Source: Aquilaria yunnanensis (Eukaryota; Streptophyta; Magnoliopsida; Malvales; Thymelaeaceae). Taken from it: 64,000 nucleotides of DNA. Below, in pieces: positions 35,357-48,921 of this stretch. Each line of letters opens with the position of its first letter. Within the stretch, counting starts at the first letter, position 1. The DNA lies in NCBI GenBank assembly GCA_039654915.1, contig CM077600.1:70379992-70443991 (forward strand). Reading direction: 5' to 3'. The notes below the pieces were generated by a model. That model was not told the DNA's origin, made no database searches, and saw only the letters and a list, made by a program, of their open reading frames with translations. The position numbers and the translations under genes are program-made.

Positions 35357-36767
35357 TGTTGTGCCCAAAAAGCCAATCATGAGATGATTTTATTTTTGCA
35401 CATTGAGTCATGATATTTTATTGAGGCATTAATCCAGCAATTATGTTTCTTGTTTTGTTTCTGCGTAACGTAATAAATATAATTGTAACCCTAGAATAAT
35501 GATACTCTTAAACATCCCTAGTCTAGTATTATTGTGGAGCGGGTTGCAATAATACATAACGAGTAGCATATGTGGAGACTAATATGAGATATGTAGTTTA
35601 CATATGGGTACAAGTTGGAGAACTTGTGTACTGGACCGACCCACCATGAGAACACTACATGGATCGTTATATGAGTGTCATAAGTGATTCTCATAGTGAT
35701 CATGGTATATCTAGTCCTTCGACCTAAGATCATCAAGGTTCCCTACATGTGAGTCACATACTTTGATACTTTCCTTTGTTGCTCATAACTGAGTGGACTT
35801 GAAGGAGGTCATTGGGTATGTCACATATCATGCGGAGGGATTTGTATGATCAAGATGGGATTTGTCCCTCCTATGTAATGGGAGTGATATCTTCGGGCCG
35901 CTTGATAGAGTGAGACTTAGAAAATGCATGGCCATGCTCGGATGAGTTGATATACGATATCAATGTCATCAGCTTAAATTAGTCTACTCGATAATCAAGA
36001 AACCAAAGATTGGGCTATACGAGAGTGACACATTCCATGTCTGGTGCTTAGTCTTGATATCTTGGACAAAGGGACAAGGGCATATATCGGTGATGATCAT
36101 AAAGGTTTAGTCGAATCACCGACAATCTTGTTACTTGGGTAGCAATGATGTGTTGCTAGACAGCGCTCATTGCTTATGATCATAAATGTGATTTATGATC
36201 ATTGCCAACGTGGTAAGAGCCTATTTGGTCATACACATAGAGCTATTTGGATCATTAGAGTGCATGGGCTAATTATTTGGATTATGGTTTCACTTTAATT
36301 TTGTATTAATAATGGGCGAAAGAGTTGAGCCATTATTAAGCCCGAAATTAAGTCCTAATTGGATTAGGGCTTTGAAACCCATTAGGCCTGGAAGTTGAGT
36401 CTCACTATAAATACAACTTCTAGTGAGAAATTCGCAGGTCTCCTTGCCCTAGCCTCCCAAAAGGACAGCTGCACTCTTCTCTTACAATTCCTTGGAGGAC
36501 GCAAGCTAGCACTGCGAACGCAAGAAAAACGCATCTACCGGGACGTGGTGGAAGCGTGGTGATCCCCGAGAGGCTCGTGTGGATACCATAGAGAGCCTGA
36601 ACACGTCAACTTTTCAGGTTTTGTGATTCGACTCTACAGTTGAGTGAGAGATCTCAACTGAAAATTAGGTATGAAAATTTTTGAACACCCGGTTTACCCC
36701 ATTTCACTTGGATCCTGGAGGGTTTTGGTTAAATTCCGCTGCGCTATTTGGCTCCCGAAACCCATCA
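35351..36767 (+). repeat. Copia A3 3' LTR (1417 bp)
   Basis: Intact family-A LTR from TGTTAGTGTTGTG to CGAAACCCATCA, with the hairpin at 36177-36201 and the TATA box near 36406. It differs from the 5' LTR by scattered substitutions but has the same length, which allowed X to be delimited exactly. Confidence 0.94.
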
Positions 36768-37012
36768 AGCCCTTCCTGCTTAGTTTTTTCCACACTTATC
36801 TTCCTTTGCTCTCTTTTGTTTTCGAGTTCTTTCTTTCCTTTTTGGCAGTGACACTAGCAGTAGAGCAATTTTCGGCAATACCTACGGCATTTTGCGGAGT
36901 CCTTTCTTTTTTTTTAACTAGGTGGGTCTTCTTTTTGAAATTGTTCTTCAGTATATTTTTTGTCTCCCATTCTTTTTTCACCTTCCCGTGGTTAGATTTC
37001 TTTTTGCCGAAC

Positions 37013-39507
37013 ATGTCTACTCCAGTCCCGCTCATGTCTGTTCAAACTATTCCCAAGAGTTGGCTTCCCCTTAACTCTCATCGAAGTTGTACTACTTCGA
37101 AGAAGCTAGAGAAGTGGACAACTAAATTCTTTCTCCCTTCTTACACTGTTACCAGGCTACCTAGTCCCAGTCTATTTAGTTACATGAATCACTCAGATGA
37201 AGTTACCGTCTTTCGGGTCCAACTGAAGGCCAGACTTCGGTATCCTCCGTCGAAGATGATTTGTGAGTTTTACCAATTTCATGGCATAGCTGTGAATCAG
37301 ATTCCTCCAAACTTTTACTCTTACTTCAACACCTTCCTCTGCATGTGTGGGGTCTTCAAGATAAAGCCTCAATTTATCTTCTTCACGCAATACTACAAAC
37401 TCCACCCTATCCCAAAGGGTGGGTACTACTTCTTACTTCCTCGAGGGTTTGGGAGCAAGAAGTACACGTCTACCTTCGAGACGAAGGACAACTGGCGAGG
37501 GTGGCCAAAGAAGTTCTTCTTTTTGAAGGTGAATGAGCAGTGGCAACATGTGCCTATAAAATGGGCTCGGGGGACTTTGGACATAGATGTAGTCGATCCC
37601 AGGAAACTACTGACTTTGGAACTTGAAGCCAAATTTCATGAATTTGACAACCGTATTCAGGCTATCATGGACTGGGATCCCAAGGTCCCTCCGCATTCCC
37701 TATATCCCTTTCCCATTAAATGGAACTTTATGACCGAATAGGTCCTTCGGGAATTGGGGGTAATCAAGGAACATGTCATCGATGAGAACATTCCGAAGCC
37801 CCTTTTTAATGGCAAGAAGGCATGGTTGGTGATGCTCCTTTGTGGGGAACTCATGTATGCGGCTCTTGTAGAGAGTAAGTCTTTTTCCAAATCTTTTCGC
37901 ATATCTCCTTCTGTACTTACACTAATGTTCTTTTTTTTTGCAGAGATGGGTGACAAATCAGCTGATTTTTATAAGTCCCTCTTCCTCAGTCAAGCCGAGA
38001 AGGGGGAGCAGCAAAAGAAGTAGCCTACTCTGAAGAGGAAGAAAGGGCACGGGGGACCATGTTCGACCCCGAGGTCCAAGAAAACCAAGGAGGGCTTTCT
38101 TCCTCCTCATCCCGAAGATGACATAGGGGTACAGGACCAACCCTTTGTTCACACCAACCCACCTTCGTAGCCGGCCATCTGTTCCACTCCCTTAAGCCCT
38201 GATGTTGCGGTGGAGACCCTTAGCACCTCGGTTGGGGGACTTTCGGCAGAAGAGCTCGAGGAGAGCCAGAAGAGGAAAGGGAAACATGTTCCTTCCGAGG
38301 TTCATGAGGTCAGTGACTCCGTGGGAGACATCGCCGAGGTTCCACAAAGTTCATCCCTTACCCATTTTTCTATGAGTTTGGGAATTTTTGGCATTTTAGA
38401 CCTTATAGATGAATGGCTAAGGGATAATGTGTTAATGGAACTTTGTCGTGGTTTTGTAGAGGAGCAAGAACCTGCTCAATGGTTGGTGGAGCATGCTAGT
38501 AAGAGGTCCCTTCGGGACACCAAAATCCCAAAGGAAAAGGTGCCATGGGAGCCTTTCTGGACCTTCACGGAGGACATGAACTTGTTCTCTGAGGATAGCC
38601 AGAAAATGGCTCCTCAGATGGCTAAGGGCGTGCTAACAAACGCCGCTTTTCAATCCCTCACGGTCGAGTGTCCGAATGAGGAGGTCCTCGCTATGAGGAT
38701 GGGTGAACATGCTACTCAGGTGACCCTTGAACCTCTTGTCCTTTCGCAACATTTTCTTGAGTTTTTGCTTGTTTTTTAGCCTTACTAGAAGTTCACCCTT
38801 TTGCAGCTCTTGGCGTACAGTGGATACTTCAGAGCTTCGGCAGAAAAATAGTCTTCGGTGCGATCTCGGTGAGAAGAGTCCTTGGCAAGGGCCAAGGCAT
38901 TCTGTGCCAGCTCAGTCATCAAGTACGGCGAGCTCAATAAGATAGCTAAGGAAGAGTGTCTCAACTTCGGGAGGAATTTATGAAGAGTCAGGGGGAGCTC
39001 TTTCAGGACTTCTCCTCAAAGGTGCCGGACCTCAGTGCAAAGTTTATTGCGTTGACCTCGGCCAATGAGGTCTACCAAAAAGAGAATGAGGTAGACACTG
39101 AGAACCTTGCGAAGGCTCTTACGCTCAACGCCGAACTCGAAGCCGAGGTCAACGTTCTGAAGAAGGAGAAGAAGAACAAGAAGAGGAAGCTGGAAAGGGA
39201 GGTCGCAAAACTTAAGAATAAACAAGAGGACTTGTATGTGGAAAAGAACAAGTCTGATCCGGTGTGTAAGTCCTCTTATCAGAATGGCTTCTGCCTGGCC
39301 GGCTACCAAGTCCTTTCCAAGTATCCCGACCTGGACCTTTCTTTCCTAGTGGGCCTGGACCTCCCCAAGGGGCTAACTTGAGGGTGGTCGAAGATAGAGT
39401 ACCTCAACCTCCCAGCTAATCCACCTTCGGGACCAAAGGTTACGGCCAAGGAAGACTGCCCCGAAGGTGAAGTAGTTGGAGATGCCAAGGATACAACAGA
39501 GGTCTAG
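37013..39507 (+). pseudogene. Tat-1 antisense gene (Transposase_28-like plus coiled coil), four exons
   Basis: Runs opposite to gag-pol. Deduced exons are 37013-37874, 37944-38348, 38460-38719 and 38807-39507, with introns of 69, 111 and 87 bp bounded by GT...AG. ATG 37013 is the first ATG after the A3 insertion. Exon 1 encodes a domain like the plant 'putative gypsy-type transposon' family (YPPSKMICEF, YFNTFLCMCGVF, WRGWPKKFFFLK). Exon 4 encodes a Lys/Glu-rich coiled coil (about 39100-39260). Frames join correctly across exons 1-3 (1527 nt). It is broken by TAG at 37739, TAG near 38021, TAG near 38168 and a frameshift early in exon 4. The exon sites match Tat-2. The protein's role is unknown; homology to Transposase_28 is from memory. 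Confidence 0.78.
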
Positions 39508-39985
39508 GACCCCGAATAGGCTCCCCTTTTTCGTCTTTGTATTTGTAATGTGCTCCCCTTGTACTTCGAGATAAAGTGTTAATGAAAAATTCCTTTTTTC
39601 TTGAAAATTTGGCTAACTACTTGATCGACCTCTGAGCATTGTTTTCCTTCTCCAGCACTTAACCATATTCGGAACGAGGTTTTTAGCACCAAAAGTAGTA
39701 AGCACCTTTGACGTCGACCATATTAGGCCAACTACCTTTGGTATACTTAGTTCGGATCATGTTCAGAAAACATACCTTCAGCGTACATTTGCCTCTTTGC
39801 TCTTTGAAAGTTTTTCCAAGTTCTTCAGTTATGCACTTTAGGAGATACCACCCATCGGAAACAATGTTCGCATGAAGGAAATATTCATCTTTTGAAGTAA
39901 TCATCCTCGGTCATACTTCGGGGTTACACAACTGACTTGAAAATTTTTCTAAGTGTGTACTTAGGCACTTCCAGGGGATGACCAC
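39508..39985 (+). other. 3' flank of Tat-1 antisense gene
   Basis: No gene. A possible poly(A) signal, ttaatgaaaa, lies near 39581, and a similar attaatgaag follows the antisense gene of Tat-2 near 56969. This is the convergent gap between the antisense gene and pol; it is interrupted at 39985 by element F. Confidence 0.5.
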
Positions 39986-42430
39986 TGTTATGGCCCTTCT
40001 AGTGGGAAATAAAATTGAGGAAGGTAAAGTGTTTTAAATTAAGTTTAGAACCTTAATTCAAGTTTACATAGCAAGAATAGAGAAGTTTAGCAAGGTTCAC
40101 TAAGTTCCGAGAAGAATAAGGCACTAAACGAGGTTCAGGGGTAAAATAGTAATTTTGTATCCTGAATAGCCGGGATGAGTCCCGAGTGTTTTAAAATAAA
40201 TTTTTATAACTTAACTTTCAACCTTAACTCAAACTTGAAGAATAAACAAGAATTTAATAAAGAATGACTAAGTTACAAAGATAGGGGCTTAATTGTATTA
40301 AGCTTAAAACTTTCATGGCCTTTGGGGTTAAGTGAGGGTTTAAGAAAGGAAAGTGAGGCTATGGCTGCCATAATCTCGTTTCCAGCCTTCTCACCCTCAT
40401 TTTGCTCTCAAATTAAGCTTGGAATCAAGTGTTCTTGGTATCAAGAGGTGCAATTCAAAGTATATAAGCTTGGAGAACTAATTTCAAGCTTAAAACCATG
40501 ATTTTGAAGCTTGGAAGGGCATTTTTCCACATCCTCTATTTTTTAGTGAGGTAAGCAAAGTGTTCTTGATTGGATTCATGTTATTTACTTGGTTTGGAGC
40601 TTGGGTTTTGGTTAGAGAGTGAAGTTTTAGTGATTAGTGCTTTGTTTTTGGATTGGAACTTGTGTAGAACTTTGGTGAACATGGTTGATTGAAAGGGAGC
40701 TTGATTCTTGCGTATTACTTCAAGTTGAGGTAAGGGAGATGTGTTTTCAAGTTCATTTAATGCCATTACCTTGAGTTTGCTTGAAGAATTCGAGTGGTTT
40801 TAGCTTTGGCATTAGTTAAAGGTTTTGGTTAAATTGTGGTGCACTAAGAGATTTGAGAGGATTGGATTGATGTTACAAGACATCATAGATTAGCTTGTGA
40901 TAGTTGGTTATGTTCTATGCAACATGTTCTATGAGTGTATGAAATTTGGAGGCATTCCATGCATGTTTGATATGTGTAGGAATCGTCCAAAGTTCATAGC
41001 AGGAAAATGCGCCAAATTCTGCATTTCTACATATTGGTGACACGTCGCCAATTATAGGTCGATGCCAGCGCCGCATCGCCAATCCAGCAAAATTGTCACA
41101 GAACGTTACCAACTGTGGCAACACGTCGCCACAGACAAAAAGGGCAGAATTTTCACATTTTCCTAGGATGATCCAAGTGAGACCTAAGAGGGTTCTTAGA
41201 GTACCCTGGGGTCCAAGGATTCTGGGGGTACTCATAGACTTCCGAAAGTCCTACAAAATGTAAAAGTTTCCTTGAGTTTTGTGAGGCTTAATGGTTGCTT
41301 ATGCAACAAGCAAGGAAACTATGTTGCAAATGAGCATAACTAAGTACCACTAGCTCAGGTGAAAGCTTTAGAACCCTTGTCAACCTAGCCGTGCCATAGC
41401 CATAAGGTTGCAAGGTGAAACCTTGTTCATCTAGTCTACAATGAGGTCTTATGGCCTAGTCTACAAAGTTCCACCATATTTCCCCTACATAACGGCTAAG
41501 GGAAGGCTACATGATTGCATCAAGTAAGCTACGGCTTGCTAGGAGTGGGTTCGTGATCAGAACTCACTAGGCACGGAGTGATGCACTGTGAAGAGGACTA
41601 GTTGAGGAGAGGTCTTGATGGCCTAGTTATATGTGCATATATTAGACCCTCATGCTGTGTGAGCTCGCAGCAAGTTTACATATTTTTGTCATATGTCCAA
41701 TCTTATTAATTTTCTTGCAGGTACATTGAAGACCCTTATTGAGAATTGTCAAATTCTCACTCCCTAGTTATGTTATATAGAGATTGAAGCTGTTGGATCG
41801 GGTAATCGTTGAGGATTATCGCAGTAGTGCTCTTTTGTGTGTACAGGTTTGGCATTTGAGAATCCTTGTGATTCTAGTCTACATGGGTATATTTAGTTGG
41901 CTTGTTGGTCAAGTAACAGTACTAACTAGTATCTTCCTTTGGCTGCAAAGCCTAGTAGCACTTGGCAAGGACTTTTGAGACTAACCACTGGGACATGTAT
42001 CCAAGGTGGTAGTTAAGTCAAAAAGAGATCTTAGTAGAGGCTTGTATTTATATAGTACTTTTAGTTTCCTCCACAGTCTATGTTATGAGGAGTCCTTGAC
42101 TCTAGGGTTGCTCTTGGGTGAGAGCATTAGTCTACTTTATGTATGAATGTTCTCACGAGTTGTTATGTGTAGTAAATTCACACAAATGTTGATTTTATAT
42201 GCTTTGGATATTTGTATTTATTTTCTGTAGAAATAACTTGGCCAAGTTAATGTTTTATGGTTTTAATAAACCAAGTCAAAGCATGAAGAGCATGCATATT
42301 GCATATTCTAGGATAATCAACTAGTATCATGGGATTTAATTTGCACACATAAACAACTAGCCAATTGCAATCCATCGTGAGACTAGATCTCATAGGGCTT
42401 CCTGGGTAGGGGCCAAGGACGGCCGTGTCT
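39986..42430 (+). mobile_element. Putative solo LTR F (2.4 kb)
   Basis: Starts TGTTATGGCCCTTC and ends GGCCGTGTCT (final CA apparently mutated), flanked by the duplication ACCAC at 39981-39985 and 42431-42435. No pol motif and no long ORF. It resembles X at both ends and in a late segment (41719-41765, ttgcaggt... cccttattgagaa...). It interrupts the convergent spacer of Tat-1 between the antisense gene and pol. Confidence 0.65.
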
Positions 42431-42705
42431 ACCACCTTTGGTCCTTATCCTTCAGAGGCAGCCATGCTCGGTTCCACATCTTCGGCGTAATTTAATCTCT
42501 TTTGTAAGGTAGTTAAGTATGCCTTTTTCACTGACCATGTTCGGTTGGTATAACTTGATCAAGACTGACCATTTCCACGAGTACTTCTTTGACGTGACCA
42601 TGTTCAGTCAAATATGTCTTTGATAAAAAATGGATATAGTTTTGCACTGGCATTTTCAAACAAAACCTTGGGGAGAATTGTACAATCTTTCCTTAGAAAT
42701 TTCTT

Positions 42706-45700
42706 CTAAGTATAGAATTTTTTCAAGGAATCCACTTTCGGTGTCAACGAGCTTGTAGACTCTGGGACGAATTTCCTTGAGGACCAAATAGGGTCCTTTC
42801 CAGTTTGCCTGAAGTACTCCATAGGATGGTCTTCGGGGTTTGGTTTCAGCTTTTTGAAGGACAAGATCCCCCTTTTTAATTCCTTTTCACTTTACACGCA
42901 GGTTGGTAGCGACGGCTACTCTCTGCTGGAAAGCTTTTCTTCTGAGGTCGACCATTTCTCTGTGCTCGTCAATGAGGTCCAACGTCATTCTCAAACCAAG
43001 GTTGTTCCCTTCTTCGTCGAACACCTGTATCCTGACCGATGGTTGTACAACCTGAACAGGAATAATGGCCTCTACCCTGAAGGCGAGTGAGAAGGGCATC
43101 TCACCCATGGCTCTTCTAGGGGTTGTTCGGTAGCTCCATAGCACGCTCGAAAGCTCCCATAGCCATTTTCAGTTTGCTTCATTGAACCCTTTCTTCAGGC
43201 CATCCTTTATTGTTCTATTGGACAGTTCAACTTGTCCATTGCTCTGAGGATGGGCCACAGGGGCGAAGTGCAATTTAATTCCAGGTTCGGTTATGAATTC
43301 CTGGAACCCTTTATCAGCAAATTAGGAGACATTATCGGCTACTAGCACCCATGGTATGCCGAATCTACATATGATGTTCGTCCAGACAAACCTCTGTATG
43401 TCCTTCTCCGAGATTGCCACTAATGGCTCTGCCTTGATCCACTTAGTGAAATAATCTACTATGGCTAAACAGAACTTCACTCCTCCTAGAGCTATTGGGA
43501 GAGGTCCAATGAGGTCAATACCCCATACGGTGAAGGGGCAGGGGTAGCTTGCCGAAGTTATCATTTCCGAGGATGTCTTTGGATGGGAGTGTGTCTTTGG
43601 CAATTGTCGCACTTCTGAATGAACTGCCTCACATCCTTCCTTAAGGTGGGCCAGAAATATCCTTGCTGAATTAGCACTCCGGCCAGGGCGTTAGTTCCTA
43701 TGTGAGAACCGTAAGCCCCTCATGGACTTCTTTTCAGGACAGCTTGAACGTCTTCTTCGCTGGCACACCTCTGCAATGGATTTGCATACCCATGTCAGTA
43801 CAATTCTTCCCCAATCAAGAAGTATCTTCTCGAGCGTTTTCACACTCCCGCGGCCTCAAGAGGATCTTCGGGGAGGTTCGAAGTCGTGAGGTATGTATTG
43901 ATGGGATCTTTCCATCCTCTGCCTGAGGTTGTTACACACAACATCGCTATACTCGGCTGATGTAGTACCTCAATAGACTCTTTTGATTTGGCTAGTGTGT
44001 TAACCTCCATATTATTTTGCCGAGGTACATTTTCTATATGCACCGTGTTGAACTCCTAGATGAGGTTTTTTACGAGATCATGGTACTTTGCCAAGGTTGG
44101 CTCCTTTGTGCCATAGTCTCCCGCCATCTTATGGACTACTAACTGGGAATCATTGTGGGCCTTCAGATTTCTCACACCAACTCTCTTTTCCAGATGAAAG
44201 CCTGCAATTAGGGCTTCATATTCAGCGGCGTTGTTGGTGGCGTTGAACCCAAATTTGATGGCCTTTGTGGCTTCCATGCCTTCGGGACCATGAAGGATCA
44301 CTCCGGCTCCTTGATGTTCAGAACCAGAGGCTCCATCAACAAATAGTGTCCACTCAGGTTCAGTCTTCCTGAGGTCCGCACGGGTATCCTCTGCATTTGG
44401 GACTTCGGCGATGAAGTCTGCCAGTGCTTGCGCCTTTATTGCTCTTCTTGGCTCGTAAGTAGTGTCGTACTCACCAAGCTTAATGCACCACATAGTCTTC
44501 CCGAGTGATCTACTCTCCTCATGACGTCCCGAAGAGGTAGGTTACTTCGGACAGTAATAGGGTGTCCTTGGAAGTAAGGTTGCAACCTTCTGCTTGCCAA
44601 TACTAAGGCATAAATAGCCTTCTATAGAAGAGGGTACCTAATTTCGGTGCCACGTAGGGATCTACTCACATAGTATACCGCCACTTCCTTCTTCCCTCTT
44701 TCTTTACAAACACTGAGCTCACCACTTTTTCACTAACGGTGAGGTAAAGGATGAGAGGTTCTTCTTCCTTCGGCTGCCAAAGTGTCGGCAGACGGGTTAG
44801 GTAACTTTTGAGCTCACCCCAGGCCTTTTAGTAGTCTTCAGTCCAAGGGTGTTCCACCGTGCCGAAGGCACCTTCATCTTTTGCTGCTTTGGTGAGCACT
44901 TTGCAGAATGGTCAGCATCGATCCCCGTATCTGGAGATGAATCTACTGAGTGAAGTGATTCTCCCGGTGAGCCTTTGCACGTCCTTGATTGTTGTGCGAG
45001 TTTGGAATCCCAGCAGGGCCTTAACCTTTTCTGGGTTGGCGTTGATTCCTCTTTCTGATACCATGAATCCAAGGAACTTACCCGCATTCACCCCGAACAC
45101 GTACTTCTCCGGGTTGAGACAGATTCCGAATTCCCGAAGTCGGTGGAATGTTTCTTTTAAGTCTAAGATATTACTACTAGGCAGTTTGCTCTTAACTATC
45201 ATATTGTCGACATATACTTCCATATTCCTCCCAATTTGGGTGTCAAACACTTTGTTCATCAGCCTTTGGTATGTTGCTCCTGCATTCTTCAGACCGAATG
45301 GCATTCTGACATAGCAGTAGGTCCCGACTTCAGTGATGAAGGTGGTTTTTTCCTTATCTTTGGGATCCATCCGAATCTAGTGGTATCCACTGAACGCATC
45401 GAGGAAGTTGAGTAGTCCGTACTCAGCGGTGGAGTCCACCAATTGATCTATTGGTGGTAGAGGATACAAATCCTTGAGACAAGCATCATTTACATTTCGG
45501 AAGTTGATACACATTCGGAGTTTATCACTCTCTTCTTTCGTAGTAATGACAACATTGCTAAGCGATTCAAAGTACTTGACCTCTCTTATTACGCCTGCTT
45601 CCATTAAACGTTGGACTTCAGTTTCGATGAAGTTGTTCTTATGCGCCGAGAGGCTTCACTTATTTTGTCGAACAAGCCTCACCTTCGAGCGCACTTTAAG

Positions 45701-48175
45701 GCTATGTTGGATTATGCGAGGGTCTACCCTAGGCATGTCCTTCGGAGAGTAGGCAAACGGGTCTTTATTCATTAACAGAAATGATACAAGCTTTTCCTTG
45801 TCACCTTCAGCTAGTTGTTTCCCCACTCAAGTACTTTGGCCTGGGACAAGTTCTACATCTTCTGTTTCTATTTTTACAAGGTCTCCCATTTCTTCCTCCC
45901 TTGCCTCTTCTCCGAGCATGGTCTTTTCCCCCGAAGTCTGTGCATGGATCTTCGTTGGGCCTTGTCTTGCTTTCACAAAGACCTTCCTCACTTTGGCTTG
46001 GTCAATAAACATCTCAGCGTCCCCATCCTTCATCGCGAAGGTGACAATTAGGTATTTCATGTCTGGATGGATATGGAGATTCCCCTGCGTTTGCCTCCCA
46101 AGGATGGCATTGTATGACGAAGGGACATCTATGACAATGAACCTTGTCATTGTGGAAGCAAAAAGCCCTTTCTTGCACTGAACCGAAGTTCCTTTTAACA
46201 TCAGAGGTAGGTCGATCAACCTCAGGATAAGGAGTTTGGATGGACCGACCCCAAAGGTAGGGGAAGTGACAGGTTTGAGATCGTCTTTTGAGATTCCCAA
46301 GTTCGGCAAGAGGTGCAAAAATAGTACATCGGCAGCCATTGTCAATCAGCACTCTTTTGACATCCCAACTCCCTATCTTTGCCATGATTAGGAGGGCATC
46401 GTCATGAAGGAATTTCACAATTGACCCATTTTTCCAAATGAGCTTGTTTGATGGGTTCCTGAACTCCATCATTGAGATTTCATGAACTTTTCTTTTCCCC
46501 TCGGGCACGTGTATCCCAGTAGTGATTATTTGGATCACTCCAGCCGGAGGTGGTGGGTGCTTTCTAGGACTTTGGTTTGAACGTTGGTTAGAATCATAGT
46601 CCTCATCTTCTGGTTTTCTTTCCTCTTCCCTCCTCCCCTTCGAGGAAGGCATCGTAGGTAATGCTGAAGTTGGCCCTGCTTTATTAGAGACTCGATGTAC
46701 TTCCTCAACTAGAAGCAATCCTCAGTATCATACCCATGGTCCTGATGGAACTGGAAGAAGTTCTTCATGTTTTTCTCTTTTTCCAAGCTCATGGCCTTCG
46801 GACGTTGAATAAGGCTCCCTTCCCTTTCTATGACCAGCAGTATGTTTGTTCTCGTGGTGTTCAGGGGGGTGAACGTTATTGGCTTCTTGCCCTTTGCTTC
46901 CTAGGTCTACCTCCAGCCTCAGTTGGATAGCAAGGTTGATGGCTTGGACCCTCGAAGCGAATATGGTTAGACTTCGACCCTCCCATTCTTAGTTCCTCAG
47001 CTGTCATGTGTTGCTCTGCCCTTTGGTAGAATTCCCTAAGGGTGTCTGGGGCTCTTTGGAGAACTTGTAAAAGAGTTGTGAATCTCTCCAAAGTCCCCTG
47101 ATCATTGCGAGGATGCGGATTTTGAGGCGGAAGTCTGGCACACTCAGGGCTTCCCTGTTGAACCTTTCGACATAGTCGCAAATGGTTTCCCCATTCCTTT
47201 GCGCTATGTCGAACATCTCGACGGGCATCTTCACGGTCGGTCTGCTTCCAATGAATTGTTGACTGAAGGTAGTGGACAACTCCTGGAAACCCATTATCAT
47301 TCTAGGGGCCAGGGACTTATACCACACATTCGCCAGCCCGAAGAAGGTGACCTCAAAGCATTTGCAGAGGGTGGCGTCATCGGCACCATGTTGCATTTCA
47401 GGGGCGCTTGGGGGTCACTGCGTCCGTTATATGTCTCTAAGTGTGGCACTCAAAAATCACTCGGCATAGGCGGTTCTACCACTGCTCGGATGAAGGGTGA
47501 CTTTTTTCTGGTGAAGGTCTCCGACAGCTTTGACCAGATAGGCTTCCGAGAAATCTACCTCTCTACTTTTTCCAACCTTTCCAGGATGTTCTCCATGAGG
47601 GCAGCAGTACTGGTTCCTTCTCGTTGCTTGGTGACCTCCGGCAACAAAGAGCGACGTCTCCTTTTTGGGAAGTAACTTTGTCAGCGTGGGGATTTTGACC
47701 TCTCATCCGGTGATGAACTCTACTGGCGGGAAGTTTTGGGTGCTTTTGACCCCGTTTCTCCAACACAAGGACCTCTGGGGGGTACGTTCTCTATTGAGGA
47801 CTTGTTGTGGAAGTCCTCACCTCCTGAACTCCGGTGAGTAGACTTGAGACTTCTCTCTCGGTGGGAAGCCGGTGAAGAGGCCCTTCGGCCCGAAAGTGGT
47901 TGAGACCACTTTTGGTCAACCTATTGTGCAATCTCAGCCACAACAGAGTGTTGAAAGTCATACAGGAAGCTCATTGTGACCGTCAGAGGACATTCATTCT
48001 CAGGCAAAGAAGTCCCTAAGGCGGGTTGTTCAGTCGCCGGTTGAGTTTCTGGCACCGATGGGGACTTCAGGAGTCCTTTTTCCTTAAAACGCCGGTTCTC
48101 AATGACAATGATCTGGGAGTGAGTTCCCACAGACGGCGCCGAATGATGCTCGCTGGCATCCTCGTTGTGTGACAT
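42706..48175 (-). pseudogene. Tat-1 gag-pol, heavily degraded
   Basis: Reads leftward from ATG 48173-48175, inside the 5' LTR, through gag (open pieces at 47921-48175 and 47004-47396), protease (LGRQTQGNLHIHPD and flanking sequence), RT (FLDAFSGYHQ replaced by FLDAFSGYH then stop; YVDN at the catalytic site), RNase H, a second RNase H (TLFVDGASGSEHQGAGVIL), integrase core (IDLIGPLPIALGG) and the integrase C-terminal part ending near 42706. Many stops and frameshifts are present, and the second catalytic aspartate of RT is lost. It is clearly inactive. The second RNase H is the hallmark of the Tat lineage. Confidence 0.88.
48124..48143 (-). other. Primer-binding region of Tat-1
   Basis: Sense strand reads TTCGGCGCCGTCTGTGGGAA directly after the LTR end, as in Tat-type plant Gypsy elements. 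The gag frame runs through it (SAPSVGTH). Confidence 0.8.
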
Positions 48176-48916
48176 AGTGGCTTGAGGTAGGAACTTCCTG
48201 TATGAAGATGTTTGAATGAGAGACTCCTGATAAGAGGGTGGTTGCAAGACTTAAAAAAACAAGGGTTAGAGACTCCCCGGAATGTGTTTCCAGGGTAAGA
48301 GCCTCCGATGCCCAAGTTAGTATTTGGGAAATAAAGAGTAGGAAGTAGAGAGTTCTATGTCCCTTACCAAGGTTACTCCCAGGTATTTATAGGAGGGCGT
48401 AGGAAGAAGGCCGTTTGACATAACACACTTAGATCATGACACATGTTCGGTCGGGCGTAATCCATACCTACGTAGGTGGGTATCTCCTGCTGGCCCTATC
48501 CCATTCTGGCCAAAGGTCAGGGCCATGTGCGAGGTCCCTATGTTAGAGGCGTGTGTGAGGTCCCTGTGTCAGAGGCTCTAATAATTTTTGTCACATCTTC
48601 GTGAGACCCTTTCGAGGAATGAGGCCCCTTCGAATTATGAGACCCACTTCGGCAAGATATCATCACCGAGGGCCATCATGATAAGTTCTTCAGTGGAATG
48701 GGGCACATTTGGGAGTCATGTCACCCAACCGAGTTCAGTCCCCCTATTTCCTGAGGTCGGTGGTGGGTCACCGAGGTCAGGGAGCCAAGCATAGTGTGAG
48801 GCCCCCTCTCCCGATGTTGGTTACTCTTCCTTTTGGAGGGTGGTGCTAGTCCTTCTAGAGGGTGGTGGTCACCTGACAACCTGGGAATTCTAAGGCTAAT
48901 GGGCCTTTGGCTATCA
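48144..48916 (-). repeat. Tat-1 5' LTR (773 bp)
   Basis: Sense direction begins TGATAGCC with a terminal hairpin and ends CATCA at 48144. The gag ATG lies 32 nt inside this end. About 76 bp are missing relative to the 3' LTR copy, near 48710-48725. Confidence 0.9.
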
Positions 48917-48921
48917 CAAAT

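Larger units (their letters stand above)
25356..36767 (+). mobile_element. Copia element A3, full length, degraded
   Basis: Plus-strand family-A element: 5' LTR 25356-26404 plus 29509-29876 (1417 bp after removing X), primer site 29878-29889, gag-pol 31400-35356 and 3' LTR 35351-36767 (also 1417 bp). The flanks are aacac on the left and agccc on the right, so no perfect target duplication survives. Stops and frameshifts break gag-pol. Confidence 0.93.
24038..48916 (-). mobile_element. Tat-1: Gypsy element with antisense gene, split by two insertions
   Basis: Minus-strand Tat-type Gypsy: 3' LTR 24038-24886, antisense gene 37013-39507, gag-pol 42706-48175 and 5' LTR 48144-48916. Target duplication CAAAT at 24033-24037 and 48917-48921. 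Nested inside are Copia A3 (25356-36767) and putative solo LTR F (39986-42430). Without these it measures about 11.0 kb, close to Tat-2 (10.6 kb). The Tat assignment rests on the second RNase H, the GGCGCCGTCTGTGGG primer region and the extra antisense ORF. Confidence 0.92.

Noticed and set aside
36671..37012. Upstream 114 codons of the open frame that contains the Tat-1 antisense gene
   Set aside because: They begin in the A3 LTR and run through a T-rich 5' UTR; the first ATG after the insertion at 37013 matches the Tat-2 start region.
41784..41978. Small ORF in element F and the gene-like leader-exon pattern around 40300-41980
   Set aside because: Too short, no homology recognised, and fully inside an insertion bounded by ACCAC duplications.
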